Below, piece after piece: positions 50,547 to 60,966 of a DNA stretch of 64,000 bases (the stretch's first letter is position 1; each line of letters opens with the position of its first letter). A model generated the notes under the pieces. That model worked only from the letters and a program-made list of their open reading frames with translations. It was not told the origin of the DNA and searched no databases. The stretch is from positions 28,146-92,145 of the forward strand of contig DATJQI010000080.1 of NCBI GenBank assembly GCA_035505915.1, written 5' to 3'. Position numbers and translations under genes: made by a program. This DNA is from 40CM-2-70-7 sp035505915. Its GTDB lineage: Bacteria > Gemmatimonadota > Gemmatimonadetes > Gemmatimonadales > GWC2-71-9.

Positions 50547-53500
50547 CGGCGCCGACGGTCCCGCCGGCTCCCGGCGGAGAGCCCCGGACCGCCTCGATCA
50601 TCAATCGGATCGTCGCGTCCTCGGTCCGACAACCGTTCCTCGTCGGGCTGCTCACCCTCCTGATGACCGGGACGGGAATCTGGTCGTTCTCGCGACTGCC
50701 GGTGGATGCGTACCCGGATCTTTCGCCCACCATGGTCGAGATCATCACCCAGTGGCCCGGCCACGCCGCCGAGGAGGTCGAGCGGCTGATCACGGTCCCG
50801 GTCGAGGTGGAGATGAACGGGCTGCCCCGGATGCAGATCATCCGGTCCATCTCCCTCTACGGCCTGTCCGACGTCATCATGACGTTCGGGGACGGCACCG
50901 ACGACTACTTCGCGCGTCAGCAGGTGTTCGAGCGGCTCCCGGACCTGAGCTTGCCGGACGGCGTCACCCCGTCGGTCTCCCCGCTCTTCTCGCCGTCGGG
51001 ACTGGTGTACCGGTACGTCGTGGAGAGTCCCGACCGGTCGGCCCGCGAGCTCAAGATCATCGATGACTGGGTGATCGACCGCGCGTACAAGTCGGTGTCC
51101 GGCGTGGCGGACGACTCTCCCCTGGGGGGGGAGACCTTTCAGTACCAGGTCCTCCTCGACCCCACCAGGCTGGCCGGCGCCGGGCTCGGCGTGTCGGACG
51201 TCGAGAACGCCCTCTCCGCCAACAACGGGAACGCGGGGGGCGGCTTCTACTCCGAAGGAGGGCAGTTCTACTACATCCGGGGCCTGGGCCGGCTCGTGAC
51301 CCTCGACGACATCGGCAACGTGGTGGTCGCCAACCACAACGGCACCCCCATCCTGGTGAAGGACCTGGGCCAGGTCGTCGTGGGCGCCGCGCCCCGCCTG
51401 GGCCAGTTCGGCTTCAACGGCCAGGACGACGCCGTGGAGGGGGTCATCCTCATGCGGCGGGGGGAGCAGGCCCAGACGGTGCTCCGCGGGGTCGAGGCCA
51501 AGACCCGGGAGCTCAACACCTCCATCCTGCCCAAGGACGTGCGGGTTCATCCCTTCTATGACCGTTCCGACCTGGTCGCCCTCACCACCCGCACCGTCGA
51601 AGGGAATCTGGCCCGCGGCATCGTCCTCGTCGTGGTGGTGTTGGTGTTCTTCCTGTACGACGTGCGGTCGGGTTTGATCGTCGGGGTGACGATTCCCCTG
51701 TCCCTGCTGTTCGCGTTCATCTGTCTCGACCTGCGCCACATTCCGGCGAACCTCCTCTCCATCGGGGCCATCGACTTCGGCATCCTGGTGGACGGCGCGG
51801 TCGTGATGGTGGAAAACATCCACCGCCAGCTCGCCCTCCGGCACGGGACCCCGTACCGGGTTCAGGACGTCATCGTGCAGGCCGCGGCGGAGGTGGACCG
51901 CCCGATCTTCTACGCGGTCTCCGTCATCATCGCGGGTTTTCTCCCCATCTACGTCCTGGCGGGGCCCTCGGGGAAGCTGTTCACTCCCATGGCCGACACG
52001 ATGATCTTCGGGCTCATCGGGTCACTTGTCGTGACGCTGACGCTGTTGCCGCTCCTGTGCGCCTGGCTGCTCCGTCGGGGCGTGCGCGAGCGGCGCAACC
52101 CGGGGTTCGAATGGCTGAAGGCCCACTATCAGCGCGGGCTCGACTGGTGTCTGGCCCGGCCCCGGACGGTGCTGGGGGGCGCCACCGGACTCCTGGTCGT
52201 GTCCCTGCTCTTGATTCCCAGTATCGGGGCCGAGTTCATGCCCCACCTCGATGAAGGCGCGATCTGGGTGCGCGCCACCATGCCCTACACCATTTCCTTC
52301 GAGGAGTCGGCGAAGCTCGCCCCCCAGATCCGGACCATCCTGAAGTCGTTTCCGATGGTCACCGACGTCGCGGACGAGCACGGCCGTCCCGACGACGGGA
52401 CGGACCCCACCGGCTTCTTCAATGTCGAGTTCTACGTGGGGCTGAAGCCGTACGGAGAGTGGACGGGGCCGATCCGCTCGAAGGCCGCACTCATCGCCGC
52501 GATCGACCGGCGGCTGGAAACATTCCCGGGCGTCATCTTCAACTACACGCAGCCCGCCGAGGACGCAGTCGACGAGGCGGAGACGGGCTTGAAGAGCGCG
52601 CTCGACGTCAAGATCTTCGGGCCCGATCTGGACACCCTGGAGACCTTCGGACGCCGGATCAAGCAGATCATGGAGGGCGTCCGCGGACTCACCGAGCTGA
52701 CGCTGGTCCAGGAGCTGGGCCAGCCCAGCCTCACCGTCACGCCGGACCGCCAGCGGATCGCTCGCTACGGCCTCAACGTCTCGGACGTGAACAACCTGAT
52801 CGAGGCGGCCGTGGGCGGAGACGCAGCCACCCAGGTGGTCCAGGGCGAGCGGCTGTTCGACCTGGTGGTGCGCCTCCAGCCGCAGTACCGGGAGACGCCG
52901 GAAGCCATCGGCAACATCCCCGTCGCCACGCCCACGGGGCAGAACATCCCCCTCAAGGAGCTGGCCGACATCAAGGTTTCGAACGGGGCATCGTTCATCT
53001 ACCGGCAGGACAATGCCCGGTTCATCGGCGTGCAGTTCTCGGTCGAAGGGCGGGACCTCGCGGGCGCCGTCCAGGATGCCCAGCGGCGGGTGGCGGCCCA
53101 GGTGAAGCTCCCCCCCGGCTACCGCGTCGTCTGGGGAGGCGAGTACCAGGAGTACACCGCCTCGCGGCGCCAGCTGCGGTTCATCGTGCCCCTGACGCTG
53201 CTCCTCATCTTCCTGATCCTCTTCGCCCTATACAGCAACATCAAGTTCCCGGTGATCACCGTGGCCGGGGTGCTGCTGTCCGATCCGATCGGAGGGCTCT
53301 TCGCCCTGTGGCTGACGGGAACGCCGTTCTCCGTTTCTTCGGGCATCGGCTTTCTGGCGTTGTTCGGCGTGTCCGTGCAGACCGCGGTGGTGTACATCTC
53401 GTATGCCAATGAGCTGCGGCGGGACGGCATGGGCATCGTTCAGGCGACCCGGGAGGCGGCGTTGCTTCGGTTGCGCCCCATCATGATGACGGCTCTGGTG

Positions 53501-53674
53501 GCGGCGCTGGGACTCTTGCCCGCCGCGCTGGCACATGGCGTCGGGACGGACTCCCAGCGGCCCTTCGCTCTCGTGATCGTCGGGGGCATGTTCTCACGAC
53601 TCCTGATCAGCGTCTTCCTCATGCCGGTGCTGTACGATCTGGTGGCGCGCGAAGGAGATAGATTGGAAGTATGA
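50543..53674 (+). CDS. Heavy-metal-efflux RND permease (CzcA/CusA family)
   Basis: A 1043-residue RND permease with two sets of membrane helices and porter domains. INRIVASSVRQPFLVGLLTL at the N-terminus and LPVDAYPDLSPTMVEIITQW are HME hallmarks. In helix 4, GAIDFGILVDGAVVMVENIH carries the DFGxxVDGAVVMVEN motif of the CzcA-like group (Zn/Co/Cd type) rather than the CusA (Cu/Ag) sequence, so a divalent cation is the more likely substrate. The C-terminal half has ETGLKSALDVKIFGPDLDTL and LLLIFLILFALYSNIKFPVI, and the last helices are LALFGVSVQTAVVYISYANE and RPIMMTALVAALGLLPAALA. GTG start in a four-base overlap with the adaptor gene. Confidence 0.95.
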   Translation: MTAPTVPPAPGGEPRTASIINRIVASSVRQPFLVGLLTLLMTGTGIWSFSRLPVDAYPDLSPTMVEIITQWPGHAAEEVERLITVPVEVEMNGLPRMQIIRSISLYGLSDVIMTFGDGTDDYFARQQVFERLPDLSLPDGVTPSVSPLFSPSGLVYRYVVESPDRSARELKIIDDWVIDRAYKSVSGVADDSPLGGETFQYQVLLDPTRLAGAGLGVSDVENALSANNGNAGGGFYSEGGQFYYIRGLGRLVTLDDIGNVVVANHNGTPILVKDLGQVVVGAAPRLGQFGFNGQDDAVEGVILMRRGEQAQTVLRGVEAKTRELNTSILPKDVRVHPFYDRSDLVALTTRTVEGNLARGIVLVVVVLVFFLYDVRSGLIVGVTIPLSLLFAFICLDLRHIPANLLSIGAIDFGILVDGAVVMVENIHRQLALRHGTPYRVQDVIVQAAAEVDRPIFYAVSVIIAGFLPIYVLAGPSGKLFTPMADTMIFGLIGSLVVTLTLLPLLCAWLLRRGVRERRNPGFEWLKAHYQRGLDWCLARPRTVLGGATGLLVVSLLLIPSIGAEFMPHLDEGAIWVRATMPYTISFEESAKLAPQIRTILKSFPMVTDVADEHGRPDDGTDPTGFFNVEFYVGLKPYGEWTGPIRSKAALIAAIDRRLETFPGVIFNYTQPAEDAVDEAETGLKSALDVKIFGPDLDTLETFGRRIKQIMEGVRGLTELTLVQELGQPSLTVTPDRQRIARYGLNVSDVNNLIEAAVGGDAATQVVQGERLFDLVVRLQPQYRETPEAIGNIPVATPTGQNIPLKELADIKVSNGASFIYRQDNARFIGVQFSVEGRDLAGAVQDAQRRVAAQVKLPPGYRVVWGGEYQEYTASRRQLRFIVPLTLLLIFLILFALYSNIKFPVITVAGVLLSDPIGGLFALWLTGTPFSVSSGIGFLALFGVSVQTAVVYISYANELRRDGMGIVQATREAALLRLRPIMMTALVAALGLLPAALAHGVGTDSQRPFALVIVGGMFSRLLISVFLMPVLYDLVAREGDRLEV

Positions 53675-54306
53675 CACGGCCAGACGGTTGGACGGCCAGA
53701 CGGCTGGCGGAAGCGATGGCGCTCGGATGCCTGGTCGTCTGCCCGCCCGGCCGTCTGGGTGGTCAAGTCGCCATTTCCGTCTCCGCCGGAGCCCGCTACA
53801 GCACCGTGCTGGTCCACGACCAGATCATCACGCCGTTCGCGGTGCGGCCGGCGCTCGCGCCGGCGCTCGCCGTGACCGTCGCCCTCCCGCTCGATCCGCC
53901 CTGGACCGTCGCGGCGGTGCTCGACCTCTCCACCAGCGAAGTTCGACGGGAGGACGAGGGGGGCGGGCTCGTTCCCATCACCCACCTCACCACGGCGGCA
54001 CTCGGCCTGGGACTGGGCCGGACGCTCAAGCCGTGGCTCTCCGGCTCGGTCCGCTTCGGCGTGCTCAAGTACTTCCCGTCCGAGAACCTCGGCCTGTTTC
54101 AGGACGGCGGGCCGTTCTTCCCGTTCGCCCAGGCCGCCCTCGACGTGTCCCCCCCCGTCGCGTCGCGCGTCGGCCTCGGCCTCGAGCTGCGGGCCGACGT
54201 CCACAAATTCATCACGGACGCGCTGCGGGTCGAAGGCTTCAGTGACTCCCGGGCGGTGCAGCGGGTGGCGGTGGGCCTCACCTGGACGCCGGGGCGGAAC
54301 CGGTGA
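53671..54306 (+). CDS. Predicted outer-membrane beta-barrel protein
   Basis: A 211-residue protein. Residues about 8-33 read as a signal peptide (AEAMALGCLVVCPPGRLGGQ) and are largely encoded by an 8-base-step repeat element. The mature part alternates hydrophobic and polar residues with amphipathic strands (VAISVSAGARYSTVLVHDQI, TTAALGLGLGRTLKPWLSGS, RVGLGLELRADVHKFI, ending VQRVAVGLTWTPGRNR), typical of an eight-stranded beta-barrel. It overlaps cusA/czcA in ATGA and is coupled to the next gene, so may be an accessory of the efflux system. Function unknown. Confidence 0.7.
   Translation: MTRPDGWTARRLAEAMALGCLVVCPPGRLGGQVAISVSAGARYSTVLVHDQIITPFAVRPALAPALAVTVALPLDPPWTVAAVLDLSTSEVRREDEGGGLVPITHLTTAALGLGLGRTLKPWLSGSVRFGVLKYFPSENLGLFQDGGPFFPFAQAALDVSPPVASRVGLGLELRADVHKFITDALRVEGFSDSRAVQRVAVGLTWTPGRNR
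53677..53760. repeat. Octamer-phased repeat at the start of the barrel gene
   Basis: CGGCCAGA, CGGTTGGA, CGGCCAGA and CGGCTGGC follow one another with an 8-base step (53677-53708). Downstream (about 53731-53760) GTCTG and CCGTCTGG recur 16 bases apart as the inverted counterpart. The element starts four bases after the barrel gene ATG and supplies most of the signal peptide code. Confidence 0.7.
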
Positions 54307-54938
54307 AGCGGCGACTTCTGCTTCCGCTCCTGGCCCTCGCGGCGTGTACGACTCCGGACTCCCCGTCGCACGCCGGCGCCTACTACTTCGACTCGAACGG
54401 CGACGGCTCGGGGTACGTCTTTCACTGGCCCGAGAACCGGCTCCCCGTGCGCTTCTGGGTGGATCCGCGCGGGAACATGAAGGCCTTGGTCCAGAACGCC
54501 ATCGACGTGTGGCAGGATCAATTCATGTACGGAGAGTTCACGGGCACCATCGTCCCGGATTCGAGCCACGCGGACGTGATCGTCACCTGGGCCGACAGCG
54601 TTCCCCCCGCGGTCACCCCGGACCCCGGACCTCCGGTCCGGGCCTGCGGCGGACTCACCAGCACCGATTCGCTGACCGACAACCAGATCCAGGGTGCGTT
54701 CCACTCGACCTTGACCATCCTCTTGACCGGCGCGACGGCCGGACAGGTCGAGGCCTGCGTGCAACGCACCGTCATTCACGAGCTGGGCCACGACCTGGGC
54801 ATCCTGAACGACGACGCGCCGGACTCGACCGACATCATGTACTTCACGCCCTATGCGAGTTTCCCCAGCGCCGCCGACCGGACCACGATGCAGGTGCTCT
54901 ACCACACCGCTCCCACGCTGCTGCCGCCCAGTCGCTGA
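54303..54938 (+). CDS. Metzincin-like zinc protease lipoprotein (matrixin-like)
   Basis: A 211-residue lipoprotein: MKRRLLLPLLALAACTTPDS has the lipobox LAAC (Cys at 15). The catalytic segment is VIHELGHDLGILNDDAP, an HExxHxxG motif; the residue eleven positions from the first His, which should be the third zinc ligand His or Asp, is Asn, followed by Asp. TDIMYFTPYASFPS supplies the Met-turn. FRVRFWVDPRG-like strands (LPVRFWVDPRGNM) precede it, as in matrixins. It could cleave envelope peptides or be an altered, inactive relative. Translationally coupled to the barrel gene by GTGA. Confidence 0.78.
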   Translation: MKRRLLLPLLALAACTTPDSPSHAGAYYFDSNGDGSGYVFHWPENRLPVRFWVDPRGNMKALVQNAIDVWQDQFMYGEFTGTIVPDSSHADVIVTWADSVPPAVTPDPGPPVRACGGLTSTDSLTDNQIQGAFHSTLTILLTGATAGQVEACVQRTVIHELGHDLGILNDDAPDSTDIMYFTPYASFPSAADRTTMQVLYHTAPTLLPPSR

Positions 54939-54952
54939 CGCCCCGCGCTTGC

Positions 54953-54981
54953 TTGACATTCGGGGTGGCGGCCGGTAGCAT
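54953..54981 (+). promoter_or_regulatory. Promoter of the malic enzyme-pckA unit
   Basis: A perfect TTGACA (54953-54958) and TAGCAT (54976-54981) are separated by 17 bases. The expected start is near 54988, giving a leader of about 27 bases that contains AAGGA (54997-55001). This is the best consensus promoter in the window. Confidence 0.75.
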
Positions 54982-55014
54982 AACTCCTTTCCTAAAAAGG
55001 ACTTGGATCACTCG

Positions 55015-57285
<2,271 letters not shown>

Positions 57286-57293
57286 GGGACCAC

Positions 57294-58913
57294 ATGGCCA
57301 CGCCCGTGACCACGCCTCGCGGCTCCGGACGCCGCTCCGGCGCCTCCATCGAATTCTCGGGGCTTTCGCCCCAGCATCACGTCCACTGGAACTATGGTCC
57401 GGCCGAGCTGGTGGAGCATGCGGTGCGGCGCCAGGAGGGCCTCCTCGCGGAGGGCGGTCCGTTCTGCGCGGTGACCACGCCGCATACCGGCCGCTCGCCG
57501 GGCGACAAGTTCGTCGTCAAGGAGCCGTCGTCCGAGTCCCAGGTGTGGTGGGGGAAGGTCAACCAGCCGCTCCTCCCCGAGCACTACGAGCGGCTGCACC
57601 AGGAAGTCGTGCGGCACCTGAACGGCCGGGAGATCTTCGTCCGCGACCTGTTCGCCGGCGCCGACCCGGAGTTCCGGATCCCCGTCCGCTTCGTCACGCC
57701 GAACGCCTGGCAGGCGCTGTTCGTGCACAACATGTTCCTGCGCCCCACCGTTCCGGAGCTGTCGGCCTTCACCCCCGAGTGGCAGGTGCTCCACGCGCCG
57801 GAGCTCGCGGCCGACCCGAAGGTCCACGGCACCAAGACGTCGACGTTCATCGTCGTGAACCTGGCGAAGAAGACCATCCTGATCGGCGGCACCCGATACG
57901 CCGGCGAGATGAAGAAGTCGATCTTCACCATTCTCAACTACCTGCTCCCCCAGCGCGGCGTCCTGCCGATGCACTGCTCCGCGAACGTGGGCGAAGCGGG
58001 TGACGTCGCGCTGTTCTTCGGGCTGTCCGGCACCGGCAAGACGACCCTGTCGGCGGACCCGGAGCGGGGGCTGATCGGGGACGACGAACACGGCTGGAGC
58101 GACCGCGGCGTCTTCAACTTCGAGGGCGGCTGTTACGCCAAGGTGATCCGCCTCTCCCGCGAAGGTGAGCCGGAGATCTTTCAGACCACCCGGATGTTCG
58201 GGACGGTGCTCGAGAACGTCGTGGTGGATCCGGAGACCCGGCGGATCGACCTGGATTCGGCGTCGATCACCGAGAACACCCGGTCGTCGTATCCCATTCA
58301 CTTCATTCCCAACCACGTCGCGGGCGGTCAGGGCGGCCACCCGGCCCACATCGTGTTCCTCACCTGCGACGCGTTCGGCGTGATGCCCCCGATCGCCCGC
58401 CTGACCCCGGCGCAGGCGATGTACCACTTTCTGTCGGGCTACACGGCGAAGGTCGCGGGCACGGAGCGCGGCGTCACCGAACCCAAGGAGACGTTCTCGG
58501 CGTGCTTCGGCGCGCCCTTCCTGCCGCTCCACCCCAACACCTACGCCCAGCTCCTCGGCCAGAAGATCGCGAAGCACGGCGCGCAGTGCTGGCTCGTGAA
58601 CACCGGCTGGACGGGGGGCGGCTTCGGCCAGGGCCAGCGGATGCGGCTGCCCCATACGCGGGCCATGGTCCGCGCCGCGCTGGCCGGCAAGCTCGACAAG
58701 GTGCCGAACGTCACCGAGCCGGTCTTCGGTCTCGCCGTGCCGCAGCACGTGCCCGGGGTTCCCGACGACGTGCTCCTGCCCCGGGCGACCTGGAGCGACG
58801 CCGGAGCGTACGACGCGATGGCCGCGAAGCTCGCCGGGCTCTTCCGGAGCAATTTCACGCAGTTCGAAGACCAGGTTCCGGCGGCGGTGCGGGAGGCCGG
58901 CCCGCGGCCTTGA
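57294..58913 (+). CDS. pckA: Phosphoenolpyruvate carboxykinase (ATP)
   Basis: A 539-residue ATP-type PEPCK. VTTPHTGRSPGDKFVVKEPS, ARDLFAGADPEFRIP-like FVRDLFAGADPEFRI, and the P-loop FFGLSGTGKTTLSADPERGL with LIGDDEHGWSDRGVFNFEGG are diagnostic for the ATP (not GTP) class; HIVFLTCDAFGVMPPIARLT, GYTAKVAGTERGVTEPKETF and LVNTGWTGGGFGQGQRMRLP complete the active site. It converts oxaloacetate to PEP, the first committed step of gluconeogenesis, and with the preceding malic enzyme forms a C4-to-C3 unit. AAGGGA lies five bases before the ATG. Confidence 0.97.
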   Translation: MATPVTTPRGSGRRSGASIEFSGLSPQHHVHWNYGPAELVEHAVRRQEGLLAEGGPFCAVTTPHTGRSPGDKFVVKEPSSESQVWWGKVNQPLLPEHYERLHQEVVRHLNGREIFVRDLFAGADPEFRIPVRFVTPNAWQALFVHNMFLRPTVPELSAFTPEWQVLHAPELAADPKVHGTKTSTFIVVNLAKKTILIGGTRYAGEMKKSIFTILNYLLPQRGVLPMHCSANVGEAGDVALFFGLSGTGKTTLSADPERGLIGDDEHGWSDRGVFNFEGGCYAKVIRLSREGEPEIFQTTRMFGTVLENVVVDPETRRIDLDSASITENTRSSYPIHFIPNHVAGGQGGHPAHIVFLTCDAFGVMPPIARLTPAQAMYHFLSGYTAKVAGTERGVTEPKETFSACFGAPFLPLHPNTYAQLLGQKIAKHGAQCWLVNTGWTGGGFGQGQRMRLPHTRAMVRAALAGKLDKVPNVTEPVFGLAVPQHVPGVPDDVLLPRATWSDAGAYDAMAAKLAGLFRSNFTQFEDQVPAAVREAGPRP

Positions 58914-60175
58914 GCTCTCCCGCCGCGCTCGAGGTCGTTCGCGACCCCCTCTGGAACAACATCCGCCTCGAGCCGGACGCCGTGACGGTGGTCGACACGC
59001 CGGCGGTGCAGCGACTCCGGTACGTCCGCCAGCTGGGGCACGCCTTCCTGGTGTATCCCGGCGCCACCCATTCCCGCTTCGAGCACTGCCTGGGAGCCTA
59101 TCACCTGGCCCGGCGCGCGCTCGAGCAGCTCGCCCTGGGCGACGTCACGGTGTCGCCGGCCGACGCGCGCACGGTCCGGCTGGCGGCCCTGCTCCACGAC
59201 ATCGGCCACTACCCGTTTTCCCACGCGCTCGAAGAGGCGGGGCTCCCCCGCCACGAGACCCTGGCCCGCCGGCACCTGACCGCCGGCCCGCTGGGCGAAG
59301 CGCTGGCGCGCGCCGGCATCGAGGCGGAGGCCCTGCTCGCGCTCATCCAGGGGCGGGCGACGGCGCCGCTCGCCGGACTGGTGGCGGGGTCCCTCGACGT
59401 GGACAAGCTCGACTACCTCACGCGCGATGCCTGGATGTGCGGGGTCCCGTACGGCGTGATCGACGTGGACCGGTTGCTCTCGTCCCTTACCGTGGTGGAG
59501 CGCGCGGGCCGGCCCACTCTGGCCCTCCACGAGAAGGGCCTCGCGGCCCTCGAGTCCCTGCTCTTCGCCAAGTACCAGATGTACCGGAACGTGTACTGGC
59601 ACCACGCGGTCCGGTCGGCGACCGCGATGTTCAAGCGGGCGGTTCGGGACGCCATCGCCGCCGGGCGCCTGACGGCGGACGCCGTGGCGGACGCCACCGA
59701 CGACGGCCTGATCCACGACCTGTCCCGGACCGATCCGGCGGGCCTGGCCCGGTCGCTGCGGGAGCGCCGCCTGGCCAAGCGGGCCGTCGACCTGCCCGCC
59801 ACCGACCTCCCCGCCGCCGCCGATTGGGCGGCCCAGGACCCCGACCTGGTGTCCCGCGTGGAGGACCAGCTGGCGCGCGAGCTCTCCCTCGAGCCCGGGG
59901 AGCTCTTCCTGGATTTCCCCGCCAAGCCGGAGATGCTGGACCTGCATCTGCCCCTCGTGACCCGGGAGGGCGAGGTGGTGGAGCTGGCGGGCCGGGAGGC
60001 CGGCGAGCGGCTGGGGCTGCCCCGGGTAGGGGCGGAGCTGGTCCGGTCGGCGCGGCGGCTGCGGGTGTTCGTCCGCCGGCCCCGGACGGTGCCGGCGCGG
60101 GCGGTGGTGGATCTCGTGACGTTGCCGGGGAGTGACGTGGCGGCCCGCCTCGCGGCCGGCCGCGCCCTGCTCTAG
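58910..60175 (+). CDS. HD-domain phosphohydrolase
   Basis: A 421-residue HD-superfamily protein. DTPAVQRLRYVRQLGHAFLV and ATHSRFEHCLGAYHLARRAL are followed by the HD motif LAALLHDIGHYPFSHALEEA, then GSLDVDKLDYLTRDAWMCGV containing the last metal-binding Asp; this arrangement matches dGTPase-like/SAMHD1-related proteins (the YdhJ/YpgQ group). The C-terminal 100 residues are variable. Substrate is unknown. It starts at TTG 58910 in a TTGA overlap with pckA; no ATG fits the conserved N-terminus. Confidence 0.88.
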   Translation: MSSPAALEVVRDPLWNNIRLEPDAVTVVDTPAVQRLRYVRQLGHAFLVYPGATHSRFEHCLGAYHLARRALEQLALGDVTVSPADARTVRLAALLHDIGHYPFSHALEEAGLPRHETLARRHLTAGPLGEALARAGIEAEALLALIQGRATAPLAGLVAGSLDVDKLDYLTRDAWMCGVPYGVIDVDRLLSSLTVVERAGRPTLALHEKGLAALESLLFAKYQMYRNVYWHHAVRSATAMFKRAVRDAIAAGRLTADAVADATDDGLIHDLSRTDPAGLARSLRERRLAKRAVDLPATDLPAAADWAAQDPDLVSRVEDQLARELSLEPGELFLDFPAKPEMLDLHLPLVTREGEVVELAGREAGERLGLPRVGAELVRSARRLRVFVRRPRTVPARAVVDLVTLPGSDVAARLAAGRALL

Positions 60176-60179
60176 CGGA

Positions 60180-60959
60180 TCAGCCCGGGAGGGTGGTCGC
60201 CTCGGTGGCGCGGCCGTTGGGCGGCGGCTCGACCGAATCGATCCGGACGATGATGGCCGTGATGTTGTCGAGCCCCCCGTGCCGGTTCCCTTCCTCGATC
60301 AGCGTGTCCACCTGCTCCTGCGGCATCCGCCCGTTCCGGAGAATCTCCGCGAGCTGGGGGTCTTCCAGCATTCCGGTCAGGCCGTCGGACGCCAGGAGAA
60401 ACAGGTCGTTGGCGCGCGCGGACCCGACGTACACGTCGGGCATCACGTCGGCGTTCGCGCCGACGCAGCGGGTGATCACGTTGCTGTAGGGGTGGGTCCG
60501 GGCCTGCTCGGGCGTGAGGTAGCCGGCGTCCACCTGCTCCTGCACGTACGAATGGTCCTTCGTGACCTGGGTGAGCTTCCCTTCCCGCATGAGGTAGGCC
60601 CGGCTGTCACCCACCTGCCCGATCAGGAACCGGTTGCCGTAGAGCGTGAGCGCCGTGACGGTGGTGCCCATGCCCCGCTTGTCGTGCTCGGTGAGGGTGC
60701 GCTCGAAAATGGCTCCGTTCGCGGCCCGGATGGAGAGCCGCATCCGCTCCGCCACCTGTTCGTCGTTGAGCCCCTGCAGACTCCCCACCTCGCGGGCGAT
60801 GACCCGGACCGCCATTTCGCTCGCCACTTCGCCCGCCGCGTGCCCCCCCATGCCGTCGGCCACGATGAACACCCCCTTGTCGGGAACCATGAGGTAGTTG
60901 TCCTCATTCCCCGATCGGATGATGCCGACGTCGGTGCGGCCCGCGCAGGTGATGTGCAC
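60180..60959 (-). CDS. PP2C-family serine/threonine phosphatase
   Basis: A 259-residue phosphatase with a complete PP2C domain and no membrane helix. Metal-binding motifs are TDVGIIRSGNEDNYLMVPDK, FIVADGMGGHAAGEVASEMA, GMGTTVTALTLYGNRFLIGQ with VGDSRAYLMREGKLTQVTKD, LFLLASDGLTGMLEDPQ and GLDNITAIIVRID. It should remove phosphate from Ser/Thr of proteins recognised by FHA domains; an FHA protein is encoded seven bases upstream in the same direction. No Hanks-type kinase is in the window. GTG start at 60959. Confidence 0.95.
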   Translation of the reverse strand: MHITCAGRTDVGIIRSGNEDNYLMVPDKGVFIVADGMGGHAAGEVASEMAVRVIAREVGSLQGLNDEQVAERMRLSIRAANGAIFERTLTEHDKRGMGTTVTALTLYGNRFLIGQVGDSRAYLMREGKLTQVTKDHSYVQEQVDAGYLTPEQARTHPYSNVITRCVGANADVMPDVYVGSARANDLFLLASDGLTGMLEDPQLAEILRNGRMPQEQVDTLIEEGNRHGGLDNITAIIVRIDSVEPPPNGRATEATTLPG

Positions 60960-60966
60960 GCGCGGC

